Positions 1 through 8,800 are shown, counted from the first letter of the stretch. The stretch: 64,000 nt of DNA from Hyphomicrobiales bacterium (GCA_002401855.1 NVUH01000013.1:1-64000); one strand, 5' to 3'. Program-made: numbers and translations. Notes: generated from the letters alone by a model not told the origin.

Positions 1-1
1 G

Positions 2-103
2 TATGCTGAGCTATTTAACATCCAAGACCTAAAAAAAGTTGATGATATAGTTGCCGCTGCAAAGGTATTTTCAAGGATACTCCGTATCGCTTGCTACGCC
101 TAA
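2..103 (+). CDS. Possible 3' end of a truncated gene at the window edge
   Basis: The second reading frame is open from the window start to a TAA at 101-103, giving 33 codons (ending ...FSRILRIACYA). The last codons run into the start of the noncoding repeat element, so the natural C-terminus may have been replaced when the repeat arrived. I do not recognise the protein, and a 33-codon open frame can occur by chance; treat as tentative. Confidence 0.2.
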   Translation, partial: YAELFNIQDLKKVDDIVAAAKVFSRILRIACYA

Positions 104-310
104 CGGCGACGCGCAGTCGCGCTTGCCTCAGCCTTACAGCTTCGGACTTATTTTCCATGAAAAACACGCTGAGTAAATTATATAACACCTATATTCGGAG
201 TTTCGTCAAACTCTAGCTTACTGAGCTTAATGAGGTTGGATTGGGTGGTGCATTTGCGATCGATCAGCGGCTGAGTGGCTTAGCTAGGGAGCGGAGCGAG
301 CGCACGCAGT
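91..310. repeat. Structured ~220-bp repeat element, copy 1
   Basis: This stretch aligns without indels (offset 516) to 607-826 over most of its length. Shared hairpins are GCGC-agtc-GCGC (111-122) and GAGTTT-cgtc-AAACTC (198-213). Compared with copy 2, two base pairs of the first stem and one of the second are changed on both sides so that pairing is kept. The long reading frame seen in copy 2 is broken here by several stops, so the element is judged noncoding. It lies downstream of the sRNA terminator of the same unit on the minus strand. Its function is unknown; it could be a mobile palindromic element or a structured RNA. Confidence 0.7.
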
Positions 311-342
311 GCCAAACATAAAGAATGGCAAAGCCGAACAAA

Positions 343-376
343 CAAAAAAAACGGGCAGTTCCGAAGAACTACCCGT
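343..376 (-). terminator. Rho-independent terminator of sRNA copy 1
   Basis: On the minus strand ACGGGTAGTT-cttcgg-AACTGCCCGT forms a GC-rich stem with one mismatch and a CUUCGG loop, directly followed by eight U residues. Confidence 0.8.
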
Positions 377-474
377 GCAGTCAGTCTCTAGTTGTTAATC
401 AAAAGGGAGGAGATTAACGATATCAGGAACAAAAGAGGGAGGGAAGTTCCTGAAGATCCTAGAGCGATCTGTTG
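343..474 (-). ncRNA. Cuckoo/alpha-r14-type anti-Shine-Dalgarno small RNA, copy 1
   Basis: Read on the minus strand, from a conserved CAACAGATCG start (465-474), the RNA folds into an outer stem (CTCTAG, 459-464 with 386-391) enclosing two perfect 7-bp hairpins: CAGGAAC/GTTCCTG (446-452 with 424-430), loop UUCCCUCCCUCUUUU, and GTTAATC/GATTAAC (412-418 with 394-400), loop UCCUCCCUUUU. It ends in a GC hairpin (351-375) followed by a run of U. Two CCUCCC-bearing loops plus terminator is the hallmark I recall for the alphaproteobacterial cuckoo family (alpha-r14, Rhodobacter CcsR), whose loops can pair with Shine-Dalgarno sequences. The exact 5' end and the promoter are not determined. Confidence 0.8.
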
Positions 475-540
475 AAATGAATATAGGTTTTTTATACAAA
501 GATGAAAAGCGCATAGAATGTGTATTAGCTATGCACTATT

Positions 541-606
541 CACATGGCTTATGCCATGTGAATAGATTTATGTTTAGCCCCTGCGGGCGTGGGATGTCCA
601 TCCCAC
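541..606. repeat. Perfect hairpins between the two sRNA units
   Basis: Two perfect 8-bp stems lie here: CACATGGC-ttat-GCCATGTG (541-560) and GTGGGATG-tc-CATCCCAC (589-606). A GCATAG...CTATGC stem just before (510-534) has a counterpart at 1082-1098 upstream of sRNA copy 2. None is followed by a T-run on either strand. They belong to the palindrome-rich noncoding block, not to a gene. Confidence 0.6.
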
Positions 607-826
607 TTGCTGCGCCTAACGGCGACGGCCAGTCGGCCTTGCCTCACCCTAAAGTGTTCGGACTTATTTCCCACGAAAAGCATGCTGAGAAAACAGCATG
701 GCGCTTATATTCGGAATTTCGTCAAATTCTAGCTTACTTAGCTTATGAGTTTGCGTTGGGTGGTGAATTGGCATGCGATCAGCGGCTGAGTGGCTTAGCT
801 AGGGAGCGGAGCGAACGAGCGCGCCC
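607..826. repeat. Structured ~220-bp repeat element, copy 2
   Basis: This is the counterpart of the element at 91-310. Conserved stems are GGCC-agtc-GGCC (627-638) and GAATTT-cgtc-AAATTC (714-729); this copy has an additional perfect stem CATGCTG-agaaaa-CAGCATG (681-700). The shared parts differ by scattered substitutions including paired compensatory ones, which argues that the fold is under selection. A 155-codon open frame runs through this copy on the plus strand but is not conserved in copy 1. Confidence 0.7.
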
Positions 827-902
827 GAGTAAAGCGACAAAGTGCCCTTGGGGTGCAGTGCCTAGTATAACTAGTAAATATTTAGCAAGGCTAAAAATTT
901 AC

Positions 903-940
903 AATAAAAAACGGGCGCGCTGTGTTTCAAGCTGCCCGTT
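903..940 (-). terminator. Rho-independent terminator of sRNA copy 2
   Basis: Minus-strand hairpin between ACGGGCAGCT and AGCGCGCCCGT with a short internal irregularity, followed by six U residues and UAUUGU. Confidence 0.75.
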
Positions 941-1036
941 ATAATAATCTCTGGCCTGCCAAAAAAGGGAGGGATTGGCTGATAGAATTTAAAGGAGGGA
1001 GGAAAATTCTATCTAAAAACCAGAGACGATCTGTTG
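903..1036 (-). ncRNA. Cuckoo/alpha-r14-type anti-Shine-Dalgarno small RNA, copy 2
   Basis: Same architecture as copy 1, with mostly different stem sequences. On the minus strand: the shared CAACAGATCG start (1027-1036); outer stem TCTCTGG/CCAGAGA (1020-1026 with 948-954); hairpin one with a perfect 10-bp stem (1004-1013 with 981-990) and loop UCCUCCCUCCUUU; hairpin two with stem GCCAA/TTGGC and loop UCCCUCCCUUUU; then a GC terminator with U-run (903-940). The stems have diverged while loops and layout are kept, as expected when the loops are the functional part. It begins about 100 bp downstream of the LysR gene, on the same strand. The 5' end is estimated. Confidence 0.8.
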
Positions 1037-1132
1037 AGGCCACTTATCTACTTTTCGCTGCCATACTACAAGATCATACAGCGCATAGGAGCTATGCGTT
1101 ATTGGAATGCCTCAATAAAGTATTGATATCTA

Positions 1133-2020
1133 TTAAAAATTCCACTCTTTGGCTTTGGATACTAGGAAATCTTTGAATACAGCTACACGTTTTGAATTTC
1201 GTAACTCTTCGGGAAAGACTAAATAAGTGTCGAATTCTGGGGGTTCGATGTCTGGCAATATGGGGATTAGGTTGGCATCATCGACGATATAATCGGGCAG
1301 GGCGGCAAGGCCGATGCCGTACATGCAGGCGCGTTTCAGGCCATAAACACTGTTCATACTTAGATGTGCTTCGCGTGGGGTGCGCGAATCGCGGCCCAAA
1401 GTTTCTAACCAATTGATATTTTTATAATAGGTCGGGGCGTTGCTGCCATAGGTGAGGATTTTATGTTTGTCTAAATCCTCTATGGTTTGGGGGGTGCCAT
1501 ATTCGGCCAGATAATCTGGTGAGGCGAAAACATGAAAATGCACAGTGAATAATTTGCGGGCAATTAAATCTTGCTGGGTGGGTTGGTGTAATCTGATGGC
1601 CAGATCGGCCTCACGCAGGCCTAGATCTACATCGCGGTCGCCCAAAATAATCTTGAGGTTAATCTCTGGATATTGGTGCATAAATTCATTAAGCCGTGGG
1701 GTGAGCCAATTGGCGCCGAGGCCTTCGGTGGTGGTGATGGTGAGATCGCCAAATGGTTTTTCGGTGCTGTCTTTCAGCATGTTTTCTGCCATTTTGAGCT
1801 TTGAAAAAACATCATGTGCGGTGCGGTAGAGCATCTCGCCTTGTTCGGTGAGTTTTAAGCCGCGGGCGTGGCGCAAGAATAATTTGGTTTTAACCTCGTG
1901 CTCCAAATTGGCAATTTGCCGGCTGACGGCTGACTGGCTTAAATGTAGCTCCTCGCCAGCGTGAGTGAAGCTGCCTGCTGCGGCAACGGCATGAAAAATG
2001 CGTAACTTATCCCAATCCAT
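1133..2020 (-). CDS. LysR-family regulator, VtlR/LsrB-like
   Basis: A 295-residue LysR-type regulator: N-terminal winged helix-turn-helix (about residues 3-62, opening MDWDKLRIFHAVAAAGSFTHAG) and a C-terminal substrate-binding domain (about 90-290). The MDWDKLRIFH... start and the position next to trxB and an Lrp-type gene match, from memory, the VtlR (Brucella, Agrobacterium)/LsrB (Sinorhizobium) group, which controls small RNAs such as AbcR2 and redox or host-association genes. Here the gene is followed on the same strand by two anti-Shine-Dalgarno sRNAs, which could be its targets; that link is inference. RBS AGGAAA precedes the ATG. The LysR assignment is firm, the orthology moderately so. 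Confidence 0.85.
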   Translation of the reverse strand: MDWDKLRIFHAVAAAGSFTHAGEELHLSQSAVSRQIANLEHEVKTKLFLRHARGLKLTEQGEMLYRTAHDVFSKLKMAENMLKDSTEKPFGDLTITTTEGLGANWLTPRLNEFMHQYPEINLKIILGDRDVDLGLREADLAIRLHQPTQQDLIARKLFTVHFHVFASPDYLAEYGTPQTIEDLDKHKILTYGSNAPTYYKNINWLETLGRDSRTPREAHLSMNSVYGLKRACMYGIGLAALPDYIVDDANLIPILPDIEPPEFDTYLVFPEELRNSKRVAVFKDFLVSKAKEWNF

Positions 2021-2126
2021 TTTTTTTCCTAAACTTGATCGGCCACAACGATGGCGTTAGCCACTCCCCCGCTATTGCGATTCGTTTCAGCATATTGTTT
2101 TTATGGGGGAACGTCAAAGGTTGAGC

Positions 2127-3065
2127 TTATTCTTGCTCTGCTAAGTATTTTTCGACCTCAAGTGCGGCCATACAGCCCATGCCTGCGGCGGTGACGGCTT
2201 GGCGATATTTATCGTCAGTTACATCTCCAGCAGCATAAACACCCGGTATGTTGGTTTCGGTGCTATCGGGCGCGGTGATGAGATAGCCGCCTTGTTTGGT
2301 GTCTAATTGGCCTTCAAATAGGCTAGTGGCTGGTGCATGGCCAATGGCGATGAACACGCCATTGGCGGGTATGGTGCTGACTTTACCAGTTTTGAGGTTT
2401 TTGATTTTGGCACCTGTGACGCCTGCGGGCATTTGACCGAGAATTTCTTCTAAAGTGGTGTCCCACAAAACTTCGATTTTTTTATTTTTCTCGAGGCGAT
2501 GGATGAGGATTTTTTCGGCTCTAAAGCTATCGCGCCTGTGCAGGACGGTGACTTTGGTGGCGAAGTTGGTGAGGAATAAGGCTTCTTCGACGGCTGTGTT
2601 GCCACCGCCGACCAGAACGACCTCTTTGCCGCGGTAGAAAAAGCCATCGCAGGTGGCGCAAGCGGATACGCCGAAGCCTTGGAAAGCTTCTTCGGACGGA
2701 AGGCCGAGCCATTTGGCTTGTGCACCGGTGCAAATGATGAGGGCATCGCAGGTATATTTGGTGCCGCTATCGCCAATGAGCACAATGGGTTTGGCTTTTA
2801 AATCGACTTCCATGATGTGATCTTCGACAATGTTGGCACCCATTTTTACCGCTTGAGCTTTCATTTGCTCCATCAACCATGGGCCTTGGATTTCATCGGC
2901 AAAGCCGGGATAGTTTTCGACCTCGGTGGTGATGGTGAGTTGGCCGCCTGGTTGAATGCCCATAATGATGGTGGGGTTTAACATGGCGCGTGAGGCATAA
3001 ATGGCGGCGCTGTAACCAGCTGGGCCTGAGCCCAAAATAATGAGCTTTGAATGTGTGTCGGCCAT
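2127..3065 (-). CDS. trxB: Thioredoxin-disulfide reductase
   Basis: Flavoprotein of 312 residues that uses NADPH to reduce thioredoxin in the cytoplasm. Visible are the FAD-binding GSGPAG (residues 12-17), the redox-active CATC (C136/C139), the NADPH-binding GGGNTA (about 153-158) and the C-terminal GVYAAGDV FAD motif. Length and order are those of bacterial low-molecular-weight TrxB. RBS AGGAG is 7 nt before the ATG. It is divergent from the Lrp-type gene and upstream of the LysR gene, an arrangement known from rhizobia. Confidence 0.97.
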   Translation of the reverse strand: MADTHSKLIILGSGPAGYSAAIYASRAMLNPTIIMGIQPGGQLTITTEVENYPGFADEIQGPWLMEQMKAQAVKMGANIVEDHIMEVDLKAKPIVLIGDSGTKYTCDALIICTGAQAKWLGLPSEEAFQGFGVSACATCDGFFYRGKEVVLVGGGNTAVEEALFLTNFATKVTVLHRRDSFRAEKILIHRLEKNKKIEVLWDTTLEEILGQMPAGVTGAKIKNLKTGKVSTIPANGVFIAIGHAPATSLFEGQLDTKQGGYLITAPDSTETNIPGVYAAGDVTDDKYRQAVTAAGMGCMAALEVEKYLAEQE

Positions 3066-3214
3066 GAGTACTCCTGAAATAAAACCTATATCTTATGTCG
3101 CCCATTAGCGCGGGTTTTTCAAGTGGTTTATCCTATAATTTTTACATTGTTGATGGAAATCAACAGGCACTATAATTAGTGATGCGGGGCTAGTTTGAGG
3201 TTTGCGGTTTTTTT

Positions 3215-3249
3215 GTAATATTATGATTCATAATTGTAACTATATTACA
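3215..3249. promoter_or_regulatory. Nested inverted repeats between trxB and the lrp-type gene
   Basis: ATTATG-att-CATAAT (3220-3234) sits within an outer TGTAAT...ATTACA pair (3215-3220 and 3244-3249), about 45-75 bp upstream of the Lrp-type start codon. AT-rich dyads of about 15 bp are typical Lrp/AsnC operators, so autoregulation is plausible; not proven. Confidence 0.4.
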
Positions 3250-3292
3250 ATATATGCTATCGTTGGGTAATGAATTGTTTGAAAGGGTGATT

Positions 3293-3778
3293 ATGGTTGC
3301 GGTGAATTTGGATGCATCGGATTGGAAAATATTGCAAATATTGCAAAATAATGGCCGCATTACCAATGTGGATTTGGCGAAAATGCTGGGTATATCTGCG
3401 CCGCCATGTTTGCGACGCGTGCGGGCGCTTGAAAAAGCCGGCATGATAAAGGGTTATTGCACCATATTGGCTGAGAAGGAATTGGGTTTTGACCTGACGG
3501 TATTTGCTATGGTTGGTTTGCACAGCCAATCTGAAGCGGATTTAATAGCGTTTGAAAAATTGGTTGATAGTTGGCCATTGGTGCGTGAAGCTTATATGCT
3601 ATCAGGCGAGGCGGATTATATATTGAAATGTGTGGCGCCCGACTTGACGGTGTTTCAGAATTTTGTGATTGATGATTTAACCGCTGCGCCAAATGTGGAC
3701 AATGTGAAGACGTCTTTGACTATTAAATGTGCCAAGAGCGAGAGTGGGGTGCCACTGGAGTTTGTGAAGCCTATTTAA
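3293..3778 (+). CDS. Lrp/AsnC-family transcriptional regulator
   Basis: 161-residue regulator with an N-terminal AsnC-type winged helix (about residues 6-65; the GRITNVDLAKMLGIS segment is the HTH) and a C-terminal ligand-binding RAM domain (about 70-150). This family typically senses amino acids and forms octamers. The ATG at 3293 is preferred over the in-frame ATG at 3254 because GAAAGGG lies 5 nt upstream and family members start just before the D(x)8-10I helix. It is divergent from trxB and converges on greA. Its target genes cannot be read from the sequence. Confidence 0.92.
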   Translation: MVAVNLDASDWKILQILQNNGRITNVDLAKMLGISAPPCLRRVRALEKAGMIKGYCTILAEKELGFDLTVFAMVGLHSQSEADLIAFEKLVDSWPLVREAYMLSGEADYILKCVAPDLTVFQNFVIDDLTAAPNVDNVKTSLTIKCAKSESGVPLEFVKPI

Positions 3779-3791
3779 ATTAAATAGGCTT
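3767..3791. terminator. Hairpin between convergent lrp-type gene and greA
   Basis: Perfect 11-bp stem AAGCCTATTTA/TAAATAGGCTT with a 3-nt loop, overlapping the stop codon of the Lrp-type gene. It lacks a strong T-run, so terminator function is likely only from position between convergent genes. Confidence 0.45.
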
Positions 3792-3811
3792 ACTATTTAA
3801 ATTCAATAGGT

Positions 3812-4285
3812 TTATTTGAATTCAACACTTAAAATTTCATAAGTTTTGCCGCCGCCTGGGGTGTTGACCTCGGCGCTGTCTTCGACTTGTTTGTTGATCA
3901 AGGCGCGAGCGATTGGTGATGAGATAGAGATTTTACCTTGTTTAACATCGGCTTCGGCCTCGCCAACAATTTGGTAAGTCACTTCTTCATCAGTGTCTTC
4001 ATCGACCAAGCCAACGGTGGCGCCGAAGATGATTTTATCGCCAGATAGTTTGCTGACATCGATAATCTCAGCCAAGGCTAAGTTGGATTCGAGCATTTGA
4101 ATGGTGGCTTCATTCATGCCTTGGTCTTCTTTTGCGGCATGATATTCGGCATTTTCGGATAGATCGCCATGTTTACGGGCTTCAGAAATAGCGTTAATAA
4201 TGGCAGGACGATCGACGGATTTGCGGCGTTTGGCTTCCGCTTCCATTGCGGCATGTCCAGCAATAGTCATTGGGATTTTTTCCAT
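3812..4285 (-). CDS. greA: Transcription elongation factor GreA
   Basis: 157 residues. GreA rescues backtracked RNA polymerase by stimulating transcript cleavage. The N-terminal coiled coil (about 1-75) carries the [16 protein letters not shown] segment with the tip acidic residues, followed by the FKBP-like C-terminal domain with ...[10 protein letters not shown]. The ATG at 4285 (MEKIPMT...) is chosen because it matches the family N-terminus and has AAGGA upstream; the longer in-frame ATG overlaps that RBS. It lies on the same strand as carAB but is separated from them by two plus-strand genes. Confidence 0.96.
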   Translation of the reverse strand: MEKIPMTIAGHAAMEAEAKRRKSVDRPAIINAISEARKHGDLSENAEYHAAKEDQGMNEATIQMLESNLALAEIIDVSKLSGDKIIFGATVGLVDEDTDEEVTYQIVGEAEADVKQGKISISSPIARALINKQVEDSAEVNTPGGGKTYEILSVEFK

Positions 4286-4470
4286 TTTTTCGTCCTTCAA
4301 TATTCTATAAAAATGCTTAAAAAAATAAATCCTCAGACTGAACGAATCAGTGAGGAATGAATAGCACCGTTTTCTAAATTAGCTTGCAGTGTAGCATAAT
4401 GAGTGGAAATTGCAATAGCCGAACCCATTCAGTATTTTAAACTTATCAATTGATCCATTGATTTATTGAC

Positions 4471-4524
4471 TGGTTTTTGAGGCTAATTGAGTTGTTTTTG
4501 AGGTGTTTTGAGTTGTTTTTGAGG
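4471..4524. repeat. 21-bp imperfect tandem repeat
   Basis: The motif TTTTTGAGG recurs at exact 21-bp spacing (ending 4482, 4503, 4524); the last two units share a 17-bp identical core (4487-4503 and 4508-4524). It sits just upstream of the first PPOX-family gene. Function unknown; could be replication slippage in a promoter region. Confidence 0.6.
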
Positions 4525-4559
4525 TTGTTTAAGCTTAATGTGCGGGAAAGGAAATGAAA

Positions 4560-5153
4560 ATGAATGAAATAATTGAGACAATTGACGAACTTGAGGCTTT
4601 ATATAATATACCGAGCGGTTTGCCGGTGATGAAGGAAATAGACTATATTAACGCGCCTTATCGGCAGTTTATTGAGGCCTCGCCATTTTGCATTTTATCG
4701 ACTTTTGGTGCCAAGGGCGTAGACTGTACGCCGCGCGGCGATGCTGAAGGTTTGGTGCGGGTGGTGGATGAGAAAACCATTTTATTGCCTGACAGAAAGG
4801 GCAATAACCGCATGGACAGTATGCGCAATATTATTGGAAATTCGCAAGTTGGGTTGATATTTTTAGTGCCAAATGCGGGGGAGACCATACGCGTTGCGGG
4901 GCGGGCTAAGATTATTGTTAACGCTGAGTTGAATGCATCATTTCTGATGAAAGGCAAGCCTGCGCTGAGTGTGTTGTCTATCACGGTTGATAAGGTTTAT
5001 TTTCATTGTGCGCGGGCGTTTGTGCGCTCGAAGCTTTGGAAGCCTGAAACTTATCCTGACCGCAAAAGCCTGCCATCGGCTGGGCAAATGGGTAAGGCGT
5101 TTGACAGAGGATTTGATGTTGGTGAGTATGATGAGGCTATGACTGATGTTTGA
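4560..5153 (+). CDS. Pyridoxamine 5'-phosphate oxidase-family FMN-binding protein (paralogue 1)
   Basis: About 197 residues of the split-barrel PNPOx-like fold, of the subgroup annotated as FMN-binding pyridoxamine-oxidase-like. Family signatures visible are FCILSTFGAKGVDCTPRGD near residue 40, the LLPDRKGNNRMDS segment and IRVAGRAKI. It is not PdxH itself: the sequence resembles the stress- or cofactor-related PPOX group with no fixed substrate. ATG 4560 fits AGGA 7 nt upstream better than ATG 4554. It is followed 119 bp later by a close paralogue in the same orientation, so the pair arose by tandem duplication. Confidence 0.85.
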   Translation: MNEIIETIDELEALYNIPSGLPVMKEIDYINAPYRQFIEASPFCILSTFGAKGVDCTPRGDAEGLVRVVDEKTILLPDRKGNNRMDSMRNIIGNSQVGLIFLVPNAGETIRVAGRAKIIVNAELNASFLMKGKPALSVLSITVDKVYFHCARAFVRSKLWKPETYPDRKSLPSAGQMGKAFDRGFDVGEYDEAMTDV

Positions 5154-5272
5154 GCTTAGTTGATGTGCGTGGCTTGTGGTTCAACCTATTTAATGTATTG
5201 AACTCTAGCATGTAATTTATTGATTTGTTTGTTGGATGAAATGAATTTAAGTTGCATGAAAGGGAGTTTGAT

Positions 5273-5884
5273 ATGAGACAAAAAATTACCAGTGTTGAGC
5301 AGTTGGAAGCTTTGTATGGTGAGCCAGGTGAAATGTCGCTTAAAAAGGAAATTGACTATATTAGTAATAGTTATAAGCAATTTATTGAGGCTGCGCCATT
5401 TTGTATATTATCGACTTATGGAGCCAAGGGCATAGATGTGACGCCGCGGGGTGATCCCGCAGGTTTTGTGCGGGTGTTTGATGAAAAAACGCTGCTTTTG
5501 CCTGACAGAAGAGGCAATAACCGCTTGGATAATATGCATAATATTATTAAAAACCCGCAGGTCGGGCTGATATTTTTAATTCCGAATGTTGGCGAGACTA
5601 TACGTGTTGCTGGGCGGGCTGAGATTATTGTTGATGAGGCGCTTAATGACTCGTTTGCTATAAAAGGCAAGGCGGCATCGAGTGTTTTATCTATTACGGT
5701 CGATAAAATATATTTTCATTGTGCCAAGGCGATTATGCGTTCTGGTTTGTGGAAGGCTGAAAGCCATGTGGATCGTAAAAGCTTGCCAAGTGCGGGGCGA
5801 ATGGGCAAAGACATCGACAAGAAATTTGATGCCGATGCCTATGATAAAGCTTTGCCTGAGCGGTATAAAAAGACGCTTTATTAA
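5273..5884 (+). CDS. Pyridoxamine 5'-phosphate oxidase-family FMN-binding protein (paralogue 2)
   Basis: 203 residues, co-linear with the preceding gene; shared blocks include KEIDYI, FCILSTYGAKG, TPRGDPAG, LLPDRRGNNRLDN, IRVAGRAEIIV and DRKSLPSAG.MGK. By eye well over half the residues are identical, with a slightly longer C-terminal tail. The ATG at 5273 is chosen because AAAGGGAG precedes it by 7 nt; a TTG at 5252 is less likely. The stop lies 3 bp from the convergent carB stop. The role is unknown beyond flavin binding and a probable oxidoreductase activity. Confidence 0.85.
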   Translation: MRQKITSVEQLEALYGEPGEMSLKKEIDYISNSYKQFIEAAPFCILSTYGAKGIDVTPRGDPAGFVRVFDEKTLLLPDRRGNNRLDNMHNIIKNPQVGLIFLIPNVGETIRVAGRAEIIVDEALNDSFAIKGKAASSVLSITVDKIYFHCAKAIMRSGLWKAESHVDRKSLPSAGRMGKDIDKKFDADAYDKALPERYKKTLY

Positions 5885-5887
5885 AGT

Positions 5888-8800
5888 TTAGGCGTAGCTT
5901 TGTAAATCGCGGACATTTAGCTCGTCATTTTTATAGCCTTCGATGGCTTCGGCCATGGCACATGAACCGCGGACGGTTGTGTAATATGGCACTTTGCCGA
6001 GTAGGGCGGCGCGGCGTAGGGTTTTGCTGTCTTCTAAGGCTTTTTTGCCTAATGTGGTGTTGAACACCAGTTGAATGTCGCTGTTTTTGATGGCGTCTAC
6101 AATGTGTGGGCGGCCTTCTGATACTTTATTGACATGTTCTACTTCTAGGCCTTGTTGGCGGAGGTAATCACCTGTGCCTGTGGTGGCGACTAAGGTAAAA
6201 CCGTTTTTGATGAGTTGTTTGGCGGCGGGTAGGATGGTTGATTTGTCATCGTCTTTGACTGAGATGAAGACTTTGCCTGATGTTGGCATGATGACGCCTG
6301 CGCCTAGTTGGGATTTGGCGAAGGCCATGGCGAAATTGCTGTCGAGACCCATGACTTCGCCTGTTGAGCGCATTTCTGGGCCTAGGATGATGTCGACACC
6401 CGGGAAGCGGGCGAAGGGGAATACGGCTTCTTTGACTGCAATGTAATCGAAAGTTTTTTCGGTTAGGTTGAAGTTTTTTAGTTTTTCGCCTGCCATGATG
6501 CGGGCGGCGATTTTTGCTATTGGTTGGTTGATGACTTTTGCAACGAAAGGTACTGTGCGGCTGGCGCGGGGGTTAACCTCTAGGATGTAGATTTGGTCGT
6601 CTTTGATGGCGTATTGCATGTTCATTAGGCCGACTACGTTTAGAGCCAAGGCCATTTTTTTGGTTTGGCGTTTGATTTCGTCAATTTGGTTTTGGGGTAG
6701 AGAATATGGCGGGAGGGAGCAGGCGCTGTCGCCGCTGTGTACGCCAGCTTCTTCGATATGTTCCATGATGGCGCAGACGAAGACGTCTTCGCCGTCGCAT
6801 AATGCGTCGATGTCGACTTCTATGGCGTCTTTTAGGTAGCTGTCTAGGAGGACGGGGCTTTCAGGTGATACCACCACGGCTTCGGTGATGTAGCGTTGGA
6901 GATGTTCGGTATCGCGGACGATTTCCATGGCGCGGCCGCCAAGCACATATGATGGGCGCATAACGACAGGGAAGCCGATGCGTTCGGCAATCTCAAAAGC
7001 TTGTTCGTCGGTTGAGGCGATGCCGTTATTTGGTTGCAATAGGTCTAGCTTGTTGATGAGGGCGCTGAAACGGTCGCGGTCTTCGGCTAGATCGATCGCA
7101 TCTGGGGTTGTGCCTAGGATTGGGACGCCGTTGCGTTCTAGGAATTCTGCCAGTTTAAGCGGGGTTTGGCCGCCGAATTGGACGATGACGCCGTGTAGGG
7201 TGCCGTTGGATTGTTCGACACGGATAATCTCTAGGACGTCTTCTTCGGTTAATGGTTCGAAGTATAGTCTGTCGGATGTGTCGTAATCGGTTGAAACGGT
7301 TTCTGGGTTGCAGTTGACCATTATTGTTTCGTAGCCCTGTTCGCTGAGCGAGAAGGCGGCGTGGCAGCAGCAATAATCGAACTCAATGCCTTGGCCGATG
7401 CGGTTGGGGCCGCCGCCTAGGATGATGACTTTTTTGGCATCTGTTGGTTCGGCTTCGCAAACTGGTGCGTCTATGAAGGGGAGTTCGTAGGTTGAATACA
7501 TGTAGGGGGTGGGGCTTTTGAACTCGGCCGCGCAGGTGTCGATTTTTTTGTAGACGGGGTGGACGTTTAGGGCGTGGCGTTTGGCGCGGATTTCATCTGC
7601 TGTGGTTTTTGTTAGTTCGGCTAGGCGGGCATCGGAGAAGCCTAGGGCTTTGATTTTGCGTAGGTTGATTGCGTCTGTGGGGAGGCCGTGGGCTTTGATG
7701 CGGGCTTCCATGGTGACGATGAGGTTGATTTGCTCGATATACCATGGGTCGAATTGGCTGACGGTGTGGATTTTTTCTGGGCTCCAACCGTGGCGTAGGG
7801 CTTGGCCGATATACATGAGACGCTCTGGGGTGGCGTTGGCTAGGGCTGCATGGATTGCGGTGTCTAGGTCGTTGTTATCGGGGTTGGGGATCTCAATTTC
7901 ATCTAGGCCGTTATAGCCAGTTTCTAGTGAGCGTAGGGCTTTTTGTAGGCTTTCGGCGAATGTGCGACCGATGGCCATGGCTTCGCCGACTGACTTCATG
8001 GCAGTGGAGAGGTTGTTTTTGGCGCCGGGGAATTTTTCGAATGTGAAACGCGGGATTTTTGTGACGACATAGTCGATTGTGGGTTCGAATGAGGCGGGGG
8101 TTTGGCCGCCTGTGATGTCGTTGTCTAATTCGTCTAGCGTATAGCCGACTGCTAGTTTTGCAGCGATTTTGGCGATTGGGAAGCCTGTGGCTTTTGAAGC
8201 TAGGGCTGATGAGCGGGAGACGCGGGGGTTCATTTCGATGACGATGAGGCGGCCATCGGCGGGGTTTACGGCGAATTGTACGTTTGAGCCACCTGTTTCT
8301 ACGCCGATTTCGCGTAACACTGCCAAAGATGCATTCCGCATGATTTGGTATTCTTTATCGGTTAGGGTTTGGGCGGGGGCAACCGTTATGCTGTCGCCTG
8401 TGTGGACGCCCATTGGGTCGACATTTTCGATGCTGCATATAATGATGCAATTGTCTTTGGTGTCGCGGACGACTTCCATTTCATATTCTTTCCAACCGAT
8501 GATGCTTTCTTCGATTAGGACTTCGTTTGTTGGAGAAGCGTCGATGCCTGAATCTACGATTTCGTAGAATTCTTGCACGTTATAAGCCACGCCGCCGCCT
8601 GTGCCGCCCATGGTGAATGACGGGCGGATGATGGCGGGCAGGCCGATGGCTTCGAAGGCTAGTTCGGCCTCTTGGCGGTTGTGGGCGACGTAGGATTTGG
8701 CGGATTCTAGGCCTAATTTATCCATGGCTTGGCGGAACAGTTCGCGGTCTTCGGCTTTGTCGATGGCTTCGTGGTCGGCGCCGATCATTTCTACGTTATA

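Noticed and set aside
477-944. 155-codon plus-strand open frame across the repeat element
   Set aside because: It runs over the noncoding repeat; the aligned copy at 91-310 has several stops in the same frame, and its end crosses the sRNA terminator.
1082-1098. CGCATAG-gag-CTATGCG hairpin as LysR terminator
   Set aside because: No U-run follows on the minus strand; it has a counterpart near 510-534, so it is treated as part of the duplicated sRNA unit.
922-1176. 84-codon plus-strand open frame
   Set aside because: It is antisense to sRNA copy 2 and the end of the LysR gene, with no RBS or recognisable product.
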